The notes under the pieces are model-generated. The model was not told the origin of the DNA. It made no database searches and saw only the letters and a list, made by a program, of their open reading frames with translations. DNA of 45,418 nt, taken from NCBI GenBank assembly GCA_001579985.1, contig LRSR01012499.1, forward strand, positions 1 to 45,418. Direction: 5' to 3'. The number at the start of each line of letters is the position of its first letter. The first letter of the stretch is position 1. Both the position numbers and the translations under genes were made by a program. This DNA is from Hypsibius dujardini. Its lineage: Eukaryota > Tardigrada > Eutardigrada > Parachela > Hypsibiidae. Shown here in pieces: positions 1 through 18,960 of the stretch.

Positions 1-2074
1 TAACCGCCACCACCGTAACCGCCACCACCGTAACCGCCGCCGCCATAGTTTTCCCCACCACCCCAGCTGCTGTAGGACGGCGAATAGGAAGGCGGTGAAT
101 AAGAGGGCGGACTGTAAGATGGAGGTGAGTAAGAAGGCGGACTGTATGATGGGGGCGAATATGACGGAGGTGAATACGAAGGGGGTGAATAGGAAGGTGG
201 TGAATAGGAAGGTGGGCTGTATGACGGCGGGGAGTACGACGGAGGGGAGTACGACGGAGGGGAGTAGGACGGGGGGGAGTATGAAGGGGGTGAGTAGGAC
301 TTCTCGTAGCCGCCGTAAGAGGGTGGGGAGTAGGACGGCGGAGAGTAGGATTTCTGGTAGGATGGTGGGGAGTAAGAGGGAGGAGAGTATGAAGGGGGAG
401 CGTATGACGGAGGAGAGTAGGAAGGAGGTGAATACGAAGGCGGAGAGTAGGATGGGGGAGAGTAAGAAGGTGGGGAGTATGACGGGGGAGCGTAGTAAGG
501 AGGAGGTGAGTAGGATGGTGGAGAACCCCATCCGCCGTAGCTTTCGCCGTAGCTGCGTTTGTAGTCACGTTTCTGATTCAACACAGATAATATGTAACTG
601 AATTCGTATGTTTGTTTATCTGACTGCTTTTCTGTTTATTTGTCTGTCTGTTTGTTTGTCTGCCTTTCTTTGTTTCTCTCAGTCTGTGTCTGTCTGCTTT
701 CATGTCTGGCTGCCTCATGAGCGACTTGTTCTTACCGCTGGGTAGTGCTGATATGACCTCGCGTAACCACCTGACGGGGCTGCTCGCTTATAAGTATGGG
801 CGTATTCTGTAAAGCAAAGAAGAAAAATAATTTCACCGCACAGATATATACAATATAAATAACTTCGCGGATACAACCAAGGCATTTCAGAATTTATTTG
901 AAGGAACGAAAAGGTAGTAAAGAGAATCGACCACTGACCGCGGTACTGAGTCGGTTCTTGTCTGTAGTCTACAGCGTCACGTTTTCTGCAATGGGTTGCA
1001 AGCAGAGCATTTTTGTTAGAAAAATCTGCGATCTCTCATCGATAATTTATCTGCTATATATCTGTTTGAACGCTGCCTCTCTCTCAATACGTACTGTGGT
1101 CTTTCACGGTCCATTCTCTGGTAAGAGTGCTTACTCGGACTAGCTTCGTAGGATCCCGTAGCAGCGGTCAGGCCATAAACGTCCGCTCTCTCGGGAAACT
1201 TGTCCCCGTTCACCGTGTAGTACTTGGACGCATCGGGCGTGGTCTCGTCGTCAGTTTTGTCCGTTGTATCTGGCTCCTGCTTCGTGAATGCAATGTCAAG
1301 GTTAGTCTCTTCCGCTTCTGCATCACGACGTTTCCTACTCAGTGGTTTGACTGCAGGCGCGTTCCGACGGTGCACGTGGTTGTGATGGGCAGTGTCGTAG
1401 GAGCGGACTGCACGAAGAGACAGGCCTCGAAATGGAAAGAGAGGGGTCTTGGGAGCCACGAACTCCGGTAGGACAAAGTGAATGGAGATCACAGAATAAA
1501 TTATCACCTGAGCATAACAAAGGATCAAGAATGTATGAGCTTTTATATTTGACTCGGAGCGAAACGCTGTGTTTCAGACATTCAATATCAATCTCTCACA
1601 CTTGCAGACGCGACAACTCAAAGAACGTGAGGACGACAGACAGAGAAACAGACAGACAAGACACAAACATACAGACTGAAAGACAGACCGGCAGAGGCAG
1701 AAAAACAAACAAGATGATAGACAGACAGACTAACAGACAGACAGACAGAATCGGACAGAGAGACAGACAGACAGATAGACAGACAGATAACAGACAGACA
1801 GACAGGCAGACAGACAGGCAAGCAGATAGGCAGGCAGCGAAATAGACATATTGTAATACAGGCAGAGAGTTCAACCAACTCGAGAGTAAGTGCCCTGACA
1901 TACTAAATTGAAAAAATTCGATGCGCACAGAATTTTATAGGTACACGCGACCCATATAGGGGATCTTACCGCAAGGCAAGCCGCTCGAGCCGACAGCACC
2001 GGATTCATGTTGGCGACCAGCAGGAAAGCAACAGATATAACGATATTCCAGTCAGAAGTAGTTTTGTGAAACAA
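1..2074 (-). CDS. Secreted Ser-Pro-Pro-Ser-Tyr repeat protein, partial
   Basis: Proposed exons, 5' to 3' on the minus strand: 2074-1970, 1507-1091 and 572-1, all joined in phase 0. The protein is open at the left edge of the window. Exon 1 encodes 35 residues with a hydrophobic signal-peptide core ([10 protein letters not shown]) and ends at a strong GTAAGA donor. Exon 2 (139 residues) holds an RKRRDAE site, which resembles a furin-type propeptide cleavage site, followed by an acidic Thr/Asp stretch. Exon 3 begins [10 protein letters not shown] and then carries about 25 copies of the pentapeptide SPPSY (variants [10 protein letters not shown]), interrupted by QK and GGYEK spacers. It ends in GGGGY repeats. 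Tyr/Pro/Ser-rich and Gly/Tyr-rich repeats are typical of structural, adhesive, eggshell or cuticle proteins that crosslink through tyrosine; that function is inferred. The start of exon 2 could also lie at the AG ending at 1483, in the same phase. I recognise no named family. The plus-strand reading of the repeat is a shadow. Confidence 0.7.
610..705 (+). repeat. Degenerate (GTCT)n tract, intron of SPPSY gene
   Basis: Runs of GTCTGTCTG interleaved with TTTGTCTGCC lie in the second intron of the SPPSY gene. The pyrimidine motif is on the plus strand, antisense to the gene. Confidence 0.8.
1636..1830 (-). repeat. Degenerate (ACAG)n tract, intron of SPPSY gene
   Basis: ACAGACAG units with GGCAG and ATAG variants lie between exons 1 and 2 of the SPPSY gene. 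The motif reads GTCT on the sense strand. Long Cys/Leu/Ser/Val ORFs across it are translations of the repeat. Confidence 0.85.
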
Positions 2075-3013
2075 AAAAGCCCAGACAAGCAGTAGATCAT
2101 GACATAATGCTCTGCTTCTATAGAAAGAAGTGTAGCCGAAGTGTTCACATGTATTTGTTTTTCAGACCCAACACACCCTATACCGGATTGTTTTCAATGG
2201 CCGAATACAAGTTTCAATTAATTGAAGACGAATTAAGCGTAATTACAGGATGCAGTCGACTGTGGCGTTACGTCCGTCAGGGGCTGTCTGTAGGTCAACA
2301 TTTTGACACGCAACCCTCAACAAACGTTTACACTCCAAACCGAGAGATGAGAGATCGTGCGGATTGCCGAATTTGCAGGCTGGCATTGGGAAAAAAACCT
2401 GAAAATTAGTCTTTTGCCCTGATACTCCGCGACTCTCGTAAATGAAAAAAAAAACCAATCCAGTTCTCCAGCCTTTGGAATTCCATCGCAGCATTCTGCG
2501 GCAATGAGCCGATACTTTACGATGGTACGAGCACAGCGGTCGATCTTACACAACTGACAGGCCCGAACGTCGTTCCGGAACTAACTCCGATAATAGATAG
2601 CGCGATGTTCAGACAAGCAAACGAACAGGTAGACAAGACAAAGCAATAAAGAGACAGACAGACATGTTCAGCTTCAGACATTAGAAACATCGATATACAG
2701 ACAGACGGACATATCGGCAGATGGACTGAACGACAGCCAGATAAGTAGATATGCAAACAAACAGACAGGCGGTCATACCTACAGACAGACAGACACAGAC
2801 AGACAAACAAACAGACAGACAGACAGATGGAAAGAACAGAACGACTGGAAGACAGGCAAAAGCCACAGGCAGGTACTGTACATGTACAAGTTATACGATA
2901 TCGCATGAGCAGTTAAGTTTACAGTTTCATTATTTCAATTTTTCAATGTTACAATGAACAGATCGAGATCCGCTACACACAACCACCGGTAGTCGGAAAA
3001 AATCACAAAAAAT
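2075..3013. other. Spacer between SPPSY gene and SNX13
   Basis: This spacer holds the presumed promoter side of the SPPSY gene and the 3' flank of SNX13. A degenerate ACAG tract fills roughly 2620-2860 (GTCT on the minus strand, as in the SNX13 introns). I found no convincing coding exon and no clear AATAAA for SNX13 close to its stop. Confidence 0.6.
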
Positions 3014-6000
3014 CTACTCCCGCGAGGAAATGGACCCACTAGGCGTGGCATCTCGGCGCTTTGGAAGCTTCTGTTTGGAATGGAAGGCGACAAACCATTT
3101 CTTCATGGGATATTTCTCGTACAGCGTCGACATGACGCACTCCAAAATCACATAAAAAAGCCGGCGATTCAATCTGTAAAAACAATACAGAGTTAGACAG
3201 ACCAATAAGAAAAAGCGAGACAATTAGATAAACCACTGTCCTCTTCGATAGACGGAGAAACAAACGAACCGACAGAGAAAACAACCAGACAAACAATTAG
3301 ATAGCTGACTTGCCTGACGACAGAGACAGAAAAGGAAAGCAGACAGAAAGACAGACAGACAGACAGACAGATAGATAAACAGGCAGACAGACATACCGAC
3401 AAACACACAACCTGACAAAGAGGCAGACAGATAGATCAATAGACAGATAGACAGCTACACCAAGACGCTGAAAAGAAAGGCAGAGAGGCACATCACTTAC
3501 GCGGAATGCTGAAGCATATCAAACGAACGCAACGCGCCCCTCTTTACTGTTTGGCTGCCCATAGTTGCCTGCAGCTGCTCCGTGGTCAGTGTCAGCAACA
3601 CCGACTTGGCACACACCCGTGCCGCGTATTTAGCCCGTTCATCTCGCGGTGCCACTGGATCAGGGGCCATCCCACCGGGCCAGAGGGCGTGCTTCAAGGC
3701 ACCCAGAGCCTTCGCGATCTCTTTGGTTGATGTTAAGTCGTCAACATAGTCGACAATCATCTTGTTGATTTTGTCACCGTAAACGGCTTTCAATGTGCCC
3801 TTTAGAATGGTGATGACCTGGCTGCGCAGCCAGAACTGGGTCGTATTCTTCAGATCGAAAATCTCATCCATCAACACCATCCTGTAGGAGGTAAAAAAAT
3901 AATCCGTCAGGGACACGGTCAGTCAAGCAGACCGATAGACAAACAAACACCCAGCCAGGTAGACAGATAATTAGATAGGTAGTCAAAGAGACAGACAGGC
4001 AAACAGACAGACATACAAGCGACATACAAACAAACAGATAGTTAGGCACATAGATATACAGACAGCCAGATCGGTAGACAGAGAGGGAGACAGACATACA
4101 GGCAGACAAAACAAGCAAGCAAGTAGGCAGGCAGACACACACACACAGCCAGTTAGACAGACAGGCAAACAGACAGGACAGACAGATACGGAGCAGACAG
4201 GCAGTCGCGCTCACATAATTCGCAGGGGGATGTTTTCATTGAGATCAGAGTCGTCGCGCATGGAGGATGGCGACCCGCTGCCCGACTCAATACTGAGGAG
4301 GTTCATGAAGCCGTCCCGAAGGGTGTCGGACAGTTTGGCCACATTTTGAGGGACTGAGCGCACCGCGTTAGTCATGGAGCGAACGGATGAGAGGACGGGA
4401 TGGACCACGCTGTCCAGCTTGCGTTCCACTTCGTTGCGGGACATTTCGTACTTTTTCAGAGCGAGAAAGTTGAACATCATCTCGGCAAGACCGTCGTTGT
4501 TCTTGAGAACGTCCTCGAAGAGGAGCGTCTGCAGGTAGAGGTGGAGCTCCTGCTTGCGGCGCGACAGAACCTCGCCGGCCATGTTATTGATCTTTTTGCC
4601 TGGAACAAAACTTGTGATAAAGCCAGTAAGGCAAAGTCAGGAGTGAATAACCAAGAAAGTTCAGACAGCCGACACAGACAGACATATAGACAGGCAGGGT
4701 AAGACACACAGACAGGATGATTAGGGAGGCAATATCACACAGACAACAACACCAGAGATAGACATGCTTGACAGAAAACACTCAGACACATTGTGACAAC
4801 ATTCAGTCATGCGAACTACTCAGGCAACATCACAGACAAGAACAGCCAAACAAGTCTAGGATATTCAGACATGTTAACTACTCGGGCAAGATCACAGACA
4901 GGCAAAATTTAAAACATTCAGACATGTTAACTAAAGATGACAACAGCTCGCAAACACACAGCAGGCACAGATAGATTAGAGAGAATGCCATTCAGACAGG
5001 CAAACTACAACAAGAGGAGTCTCACATACACACACTACAGGAATAGGCTAACAAGACGGAAGATAACTTCCAGACGAGACAACGGAAGTAGGCATCAACG
5101 CGCAGGCAGACCCTCGAGACACAGACAGACACAATATAGACAGCTAGGCAGGCCGGAGTACCGGTGGACAAAAAGGCATGTAATCCACCTACCGGGAAAG
5201 TTGAGTCCGGTCAAATTCGGGAACCGCTTCTCAATCTGCACGTGCAGATCGTGAAACTCCATGTACCGCCGATAGACCGTCCACATACTGCCCCTCCCAT
5301 CGGGATACTGAGCCGTCACCTCAATACAGTAGTTGGTGAAGTTCTTCCGGGTAAACTGATCACGACTATCCACGGTGGAGACGACATTGGCTGTCAGTCG
5401 ACTAGCAGTTGGCGTTTTGTTCTCTTGATCCCCATCACTGGGATGCTTTTCGTCCTCTTCCATCGGACGGAGCAGATTGAGCTCCCACAACATCTTCCAA
5501 TACTTGTCCGACTGCTCAAAGGCGGTGAAGTAGTTGTCGCGAATGATGCCGTAGATCTTGTTCTGCATCTCCATAAACGCCTCCGCTGAGGGGATGTCTT
5601 GGGTGAGGAGGCGACGGGCTCGCTTAAGGAGGATCTCATCGTCCATGCTGATCTCATACTGAGTCTGGTTGCTGAAGTAGTGGTTGATGATGGCCAAGCC
5701 TTGCGTGCGGAGGAGATCGAGACGGTTTTGGGTTTTTGTTTTCCGATATTCCTTGAAAGAACAGACAGACTTCAGTGTTTATGGACGCAGGCACATCAGC
5801 AGACAGACAGCTAAACTGGCAAACAAACAAGCAGACATATAAACTGACAGACAGATAATCAAATAGACAGACAGACAGACAGACAGATAATCAAATAGAC
5901 AGACAGACAGGCAATCAAACAGACAAGTGAACAGGTAGACAGATAGACATACAGATCGAGTAGCAGACAAACAACCACTCACCTCCAGAAGTTGTTCAGC

Positions 6001-8688
6001 TGAGGCTCGGAAGCCAGCACACGTCAAATAGAAGTGAATCAGAGGCGTCCCGCTCTTCGATTCCATATAATTCATCAAAAAGCTCAAGGCGAGGGAATTG
6101 TCCAGGACTTCGTCCATCGTCAGTTTCTTAACTGGAACCATTCTGGCGTAGTCGTTGTAGGAGGTCGCCGAGTCTAGGGAATGCTGGCTGCGGCTGTCGT
6201 CGGACGATCCACTCGCTACGAAGCGGATCCTGTGGTCCAGGAGGTTGTGGATGAAGGTCAGACTGTTGAGGCGCGCTTTCACTTCTTCACTCGGACTTCC
6301 TCCGGTGTCTTTCGCTGAAAAATTCGAAGGAAAAATGTTCATTATATTGAAGCAAAAACTAAGGATAAATTAAAACACAAACAATAAATATTAAATATAT
6401 AAATAACACAAATTTGAATCTAAAAGCTAGGTACAAAATTACTCATTATCATTAATTCAGATTATAGTAAAATTAAAAGTATATTGAAATTAAAAACAAT
6501 TACAAATAGGCATGGATTTCAAATTAATTAAATAAATTCGGGAAACGTTTGAAAATAGTAGGAAAAATCAACTGACAAATTAAGAACAAAGTTTTAGAAT
6601 ATTTTCATCGCGAATTGCAGTTCTTTGTTTAGTATGGTGAAATACCTCGCTGAATAGCGATCTCGGTGGTGAGCATACTGTCCAAGGCACGCAGCTCGTG
6701 TAAGTTGGAGCTGGAGCGCAGAATGTGGATGAAGCTCTCGTTGTCGATGACAATGTTGTCGGGCGTACAGCAGAGCCATATTATCGTTTGGTTGATGTAA
6801 TCGGGGTCGCAAATGTGCTTGATCAGCGCTTGGAAGACCTGCGTGGCCAAGACCTCCTTAGCCAGTTCGCGGTAGGGAAGGCATTCGAAGCTGCGGTGAC
6901 TACCGTGCATGTAAATCTGAAACACGACGCAAAAAAATAGAGTTAAAAAACACTTGAGCATTCCAACAACCGCCGCAGACCAGAATGTGAAGTACTTTGA
7001 ATATGAAGACTTTGCCAAGCACATGTTTGACTGCACGCAGAAAATCAACGCCAGATAAGAGGACAAGCAACAGAGAAGTAAACCAACAGATTGGCACACG
7101 GGCAGACATAAATGGAAACTGACAGACTTACAAGTACGCACAGAGAGACAGACAAATAGAGAGATAGGCAGACAGATAGAATACCAAATAGACAGACAGA
7201 ACCAGATAGAGACAGACAACACCATAAAGAGATAGATGCATTAACAGAGAAGCACAGACAAACATAGACAGTGAGTCAGACAGACAAAAAACATCCATAC
7301 ACAGGAAGATACATGGATGGACAGACAGACACGCAGACAGACAGACATCAGGTACAGACAAATAGGTCACATGGATGGCGCACCAACTGATGACTGAGCT
7401 GCAGAAAGTAGTCCTTTTCAGTTATCCAATCTGCAGAGCAAAACAAGAAGAGATAAACGCCGCACTCGTGCTGGTGAAGAACGACAACGTGTGAGGGTCG
7501 AACTTGGGTTAGACGTTTCGCTTGCTTATCTCCCACAACAACAGTTGAAAGAACCCTTATAACTGGCAATTCCACCCCTGGAGACGGTGATGAGATATTT
7601 CATCTCTTCAGAAAAAACCGCGAAAAAATGGACGCCTGCCATAGCCCGTAACGAATTCTCTTTAAAAAACAGAAGAAAATTAAAATCGGATTTCCCCAAT
7701 ATGTATTTACTTTTCCATTATTGCTGTAAATGATCTCATACTCGTATTTGTCTTATGTTAAAATTGTGAAAATAAAGTTGTGAGCATATTATTCATAAAG
7801 AGAAGCCATATTTATTTAGTTTTAAATTACCAATGCAAACCGCTTCGCGAGAGTATCCAATCTCCTTCTCCTCTAGCTGGAAGAATATCTGCTCGGTGGT
7901 GAGGTCGCCGTCCCTGACGGTGGAGGCCTGCCGGTACAGCCGGACATGCGTGGCAAACTCATTGACAATGTCCTCCGTGCAGAACTGTAGCCAGTTGATG
8001 TCCTTGCACAGCGCGGAGAAGTCGACGATGAAGTTGTGCAGCTCGCTCCGCAGCAGATGCGGAAACTCCGCGTCCTCCCGGAAATACTGCGAGTACCACG
8101 AAAAAATGTAGTCGCGAAAGATAAAGTGGAGAATCTCCTGCAGCTGCTCGTCCACTTGGTTGCAGCCGGTCAGACGGCGGTCCAGCTTCCCGGGAAGCAG
8201 CCGAGTCCTCTGGTCAATAAACCTGAAATCATAATATAAACAGATAAAAATCTATAACGAAAACATTACGAAGGCGGATCAAATAAAATTACGCATAATA
8301 ACTGAAAATCGATTACGAATTAGAAAACATACATAAACGCTTTTCTGAAATAAAAAACTGTACTTCATTTAAATACTTTGTTCAATAATTGATCAAATTT
8401 CTGTATTTAAATACTAAATAGGTTATGTGAAAAAACCCAACCAGTGACCAACCAAAAGCGACGCTGGAAGAATTCTTTGGCGTTGAAGACGAGGAGAGGA
8501 AGGCGGTGCTTCTGGACGTGAGACGTGCCGTAAACCGACGCGGCGTAGACGAATCCAAGGAGGAATAGCGGGATGCTGTACAATAGCAGCCATAAAAGGC
8601 TGAAAAAGTTAAATCCAAACAGGCGGAGGAGGAAAAAGCCGATCATGGCGCCGGTTGTGCCGCGGATAAAGTGGGCGAGCTCCATCAT
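3014..8688 (-). CDS. SNX13: Sorting nexin 13-like (PXA-RGS-PX-nexin C)
   Basis: Exons: 8688-8453, 8222-7831, 7430-7384, 6916-6646, 6314-5983, 5751-5193, 4599-4215, 3881-3501 and 3173-3014. They total 2763 nt and 920 residues; human SNX13 is about 957-968. All phases agree, and an in-frame TAA lies just before the chosen ATG. The order is: hydrophobic N-terminal membrane anchor (about residues 13-50); PXA domain (about 100-300, including DPDYINQ); RGS domain (about 375-510, DNSLALSFLMNYM); PX domain (about 558-664) with the WTVYRRYMEFHDLH signature, whose RRY is the usual phosphoinositide-binding element; and a nexin-C domain (about 735-890, PLRIMMVLMDEIFDLK and ALWPGG). This order is specific to the SNX13/14/19/25 group, and motif matches favour SNX13. 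Family members anchor in the ER and tether endosomes or lipid droplets. Exon 3 is a 47-nt microexon, and the exon 1 donor (GTTGGT) is weak but is the only one giving the right phase. Confidence 0.93.
3190..3490 (-). repeat. GTCT tract in SNX13 intron 8
   Basis: Degenerate ACAGACAG fills nearly the whole intron 3174-3500. It reads GTCT in the transcript. Confidence 0.85.
3905..4205 (-). repeat. GTCT tract in SNX13 intron 7
   Basis: Degenerate ACAG units with AGGCAGGCAG and a short (CA)n occupy almost all of intron 3882-4214. GTCT is on the sense strand. Confidence 0.85.
4800..4935. repeat. Two and a half diverged tandem units in SNX13 intron 6
   Basis: Three successive starts of ATTCAGACATG followed by a variable AACTACTCGGGC-like stretch and ATCACAGACA lie near 4801, 4863 and 4916. 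This period of about 50-60 bp sits inside intron 4600-5192 and appears to grow out of the ACAG background. Confidence 0.55.
5760..5970 (-). repeat. GTCT tract in SNX13 intron 5
   Basis: This degenerate ACAG array includes a local duplication of GATAATCAAATAGACAGACAG (two copies near 5855 and 5887). GTCT is on the sense strand. Confidence 0.85.
7100..7360 (-). repeat. GTCT tract in SNX13 intron 3
   Basis: Degenerate ACAG units run up to the region just downstream of the 47-nt microexon. GTCT is on the sense strand. Confidence 0.8.
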
Positions 8689-10178
8689 CAGGATGTCGCG
8701 CCCCTTCCCTCCCGCGATTTACATCCAAATGCTTCACGCAAAATGGAAGAGGAGCATCCGAGAAATCCGAATCCGTTGAGATATCATGCATAATTCACAA
8801 GCACTCCTGTCAACGAAAGAATTCGATTAAAATGAGTTTGAACAATCAAGCCAATCAAGTTAATCAATCAACAGTAAACATGATCAGTGGAAAATATCTA
8901 ATACATAAATCAATGTACCGCACATTTTACGATAATTCCACCAAGTAAACAACTACTCCAAAAATGTGTTTTTGCCTCAGTTTCACTTAATCGTTCTTAA
9001 CAATGGCAAAATTTAAAAATTCAGATTAAATGGAAACGCCGAAATTAATAAAAAATGGTTAGTTGAGTCTTGAGAAATGGGGAAAATGTAAAATTGAGTT
9101 CAGCTAACACAATCAACCAATCAATCGTTCACGACAATGAGCTAAATAACGTAAACAAAGACTGTGATCAAGGTGAGAATAAGACTGCCGCCAGATGCCT
9201 CTGTGTCAGGCGTATCAACGGGTTCCGAGCTCACCAAAATTTGAACAGGCCAATATTTCGGATAAATTTATCCAAAAGAAAAAAACGGGCGAAATTTTTG
9301 GGTCGAGGGCGGGACAGAAGCCAAATTTCAGCAGGAAGATTTATAAGATCAAATCTCGCCATACAGAATATCATACAATCAACCGAAGCCAGCTCAATGA
9401 GGTCCACCCATCACCAAAAGGTGGAAATTCTGGCCATTCGTTACAGAAGTGAACAATAAGATAAGATGGTTTCAAATGTAAAAAACTGAGCTGGGCAAAG
9501 CATAAAAACGGAATGGGAACACAAGAAATGGAATTACATAAATTAAAATAGTATTTTGGAATAAAAGTCCCAGGATATAGAAACCAATTCAATCAACTAA
9601 TCGACTGTTTGCTGAAAAACTAAATGCTAGTTACTAAAATACTGATCGTGAGTACAAACACGCGATCGTTTTGGTAGTTCACGTACAAGCTAAAATGCCA
9701 ACTTGCATAACAAGTTGATGGGCAGAAAGCTAAATATTCGAACATAGCCCAAATATTCAGACGCGGTTCTACTTCATTCTCAGTGACGCGCTGATTGGCT
9801 GCAATGACCCCGAACGCACCAATTGAAAAAGTTTATTCAGTTTCATTGGACAAATTAGGATCGCTCCTCCTCCAAAATGCAAGCGGCAAGCCAGAAAGGG
9901 AAACATTCTTCGCAAAAACTCCAGTTTTGGAAGCCATTTTAAGGCTTTTCGCGCATCGCTGGTTTCGTTGTTTATACATCGATTAATCTCCAGGAGGAAT
10001 GTAAGTTTCCGCGCGGCCATAGTATTTGATGAGTGCATGAGAAACGAGGTCGTCGACCTCTTTTTCATCAAAAGCGGCCTTGAATAACTGTCGTTGCGTC
10101 TTCTTTGCAGATCGCATTTTCCCCATTTTCCCCATATTCCCGACTGATTCCGCGGAATCTCACCCGTTCGTCCTGAAA
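8689..10178. promoter_or_regulatory. Head-to-head spacer, SNX13 / RBBP4 promoters
   Basis: The two start codons diverge across about 1.5 kb. The RBBP4-proximal part has CCAAT-type sites (GATTGGCT near 9791, ACCAATTG near 9818, CATTGG near 9844), a TTTTCGCGC E2F-like match at 9946-9954 and TTTCCGCGC at 10006-10014. A possible 5'-UTR intron runs from a GTAAGT donor at 10001 to a TTTGCAG acceptor ending at 10110. ATCAATCA-type motifs recur at 8860-9590. The 173-codon minus ORF across 9769-10290 overlaps this control region and resembles nothing I know. Confidence 0.5.
9946..9954 (+). promoter_or_regulatory. E2F-like site upstream of RBBP4
   Basis: TTTTCGCGC matches the E2F consensus TTTSGCGC. 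It lies about 225 bp before the RBBP4 ATG, next to inverted CCAAT boxes. Function is inferred. Confidence 0.4.
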
Positions 10179-13620
<3,442 letters not shown>

Positions 13621-14362
13621 TCCGGCAACGGTCTCTAGCTCTCTCCCCTTTTTTTGGTGGGCACATGCACAATATTCATTGCCTCACTTTTTAGCAGCCG
13701 TTTTTTCCATTCTCCTGGGCTGTTCGTTTTTGCTTTTGTCTTATTATCAAGCTTCATCGCAGAATTCCAGCATCTCTCCTGTTTCTTCCTCTATATGCGC
13801 GGAGAGTTTCATTTTTTAAAGGAATATTCTCTCATGCCTGCTGACTTAAACGTGGCCTCAATTTGTAATGAACAAACGTAATGCCACGATTTTTTGCGTG
13901 ATTAAAAGATGCGAGCATCGAACGAAGTTATATCCTAGTTTTTTATAATATTGATACTCGTATAAACATATTTTATTTAATACTAGTATTTTTTAATTTT
14001 TTGGAATAAAAGTAAAAGTTTAAATTAAATGTTTTATTTTTATTTGCTGATTTAATGCAATCTTTATTATTTTGTGCTACGGGAATAATTTATTTATAAC
14101 TTGAAGCAGTATAAATATAGTTCGCGTCAGTGAGAGCGTCATCCGTCCTTTTTAATCATTCACCAGGACAATCTCTTGGGTTCATCTGTATGAGATGTGT
14201 TTGATATAAAACATGATTTGAAATTAAACGAGAACATTCTGAAAAAAAGACACGTGTGTAAAGAGAGATTTTCGTATTGAAAAATGGGGAACTGTCAAAA
14301 CGGAATACATTGCCGCGAGGGATTGAAATGGGTTTCTCCAAGTCAGATTGTGAAATACCCGA
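13621..14362. terminator. Convergent 3' ends of RBBP4 and PHAF1
   Basis: Plus-strand poly(A) signals are ATTAAA at 13901-13906 and AATAAA at 14005-14010. Minus-strand AATAAA signals (TTTATT on plus) lie at 14089-14094 and 14063-14068. The two sets are within about 100 bp, so the 3' UTRs probably abut or overlap. The rest is A/T-rich with no coding exon. Confidence 0.55.
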
Positions 14363-17750
<3,388 letters not shown>

Positions 17751-18960
17751 CCTCTGCTCCGTCGCGGATCAAAAGGAGAAAGGGAAATTTCTCCGTCAGC
17801 AAAAATACGAATGCAGCTTTTCTCCGCAATTTCTTCCAATTTTCCCGTACAACTGGAATCTGTAAACCAGGATAAAAATACATCAAGCTTGGAAACAATG
17901 AGAACTTGCTGAGAAGTCCGATTTCTAAAGGGAAGTGAAAAATATTCCTTTTTCCATTAAAACAATATTTTTCTCTGACGTTACAAAAATTTCCTGTCTC
18001 AATTCTTCCATTGTTTAAAGAGCCTAAGCTTACAAATAAGGAAAAATTATTTCACATCAGAGAAAGAAGGAAAAGTAGAATATTTTAATTAAAAAGTAAT
18101 CTCACGCTTATAGATGTCTTCGTTGATGAAGTCTCTTCTTTTTCGAAGGAAATCCGACCAGAAAAACAAGACGATCCACGAAACAATGATTATTAGTGAA
18201 GTCTCCTTGAAATTTTAATAAGGAAATGGCAAAAACAATGGCAAAGACGAACGAACTGTGTGCGAATTTGCTTGATGGTGAGTTCGATTGTTGAGAAGAG
18301 AAAATCGACAACAACGCAAAGCTTCATCACCATCCGCATCAGCTGACAAAGGAATTCGTATTCCGCGGTACGACATACGGCTTGGTAATTTGGACACCAG
18401 TTTGGCCTAGTTCCGCCCCTAACGTCGTTGGCAGTCTAGTGGTGAACTGGTGACTGGATGACCTGCCTGGCGGTATCAATCAATCAAGTAGTGCGATCAA
18501 TCAGGCCGCGCCTTGACTTCCTATAGACATATCCGCATCGATTGATTGATTGAGGTGATTTGGTTTAAACAGGATGACTAAAAATGTTTCAGTTTAAACT
18601 ATAAAGCTTTCCCCATTCAATTCAATTCAACTCGCTCATGTCAGTCGGGTGAATTGAACTGAATAGCGCGGCACGCGGGTTCTGAGAACGCCATCTATCG
18701 GTGAAGTGCTAGGAAGTAGGAACTTAGAAATTTGAAGTCACCTAACGCTAAAACTAAGCTGATTGGACGCGTTGAATTGAATAGAAATTTGGAATAATTA
18801 CATCTATCATTTATATCAAAATTATTGGCCCAATCTATTATACGCCAGCCGTCCACTGACCATCCCATTCCCAGAGAGACCATTAATTCTTGAGAACTTT
18901 CCATTATACAAAAATGGACCAAAACAATTTTCGTCCTCCACCCTCCAGGGCATGCGCATG
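17751..18960. other. 5' flank of PHAF1
   Basis: No convincing coding exon is seen. There is a GC-box-like GTTCCGCCCCTAACG near 18409, ATCAATCA/TGATTGAT motifs near 18475-18555 and a short hairpin (ATTCAATTCAATTCA against TGAATTGAACTGAAT) at about 18617-18664. Confidence 0.4.

Noticed and set aside
95-601. 168-codon plus-strand ORF rich in Gly/Ser/Arg/Met
   Set aside because: It is the reverse-strand shadow of the SPPSY repeat, which explains its periodicity.
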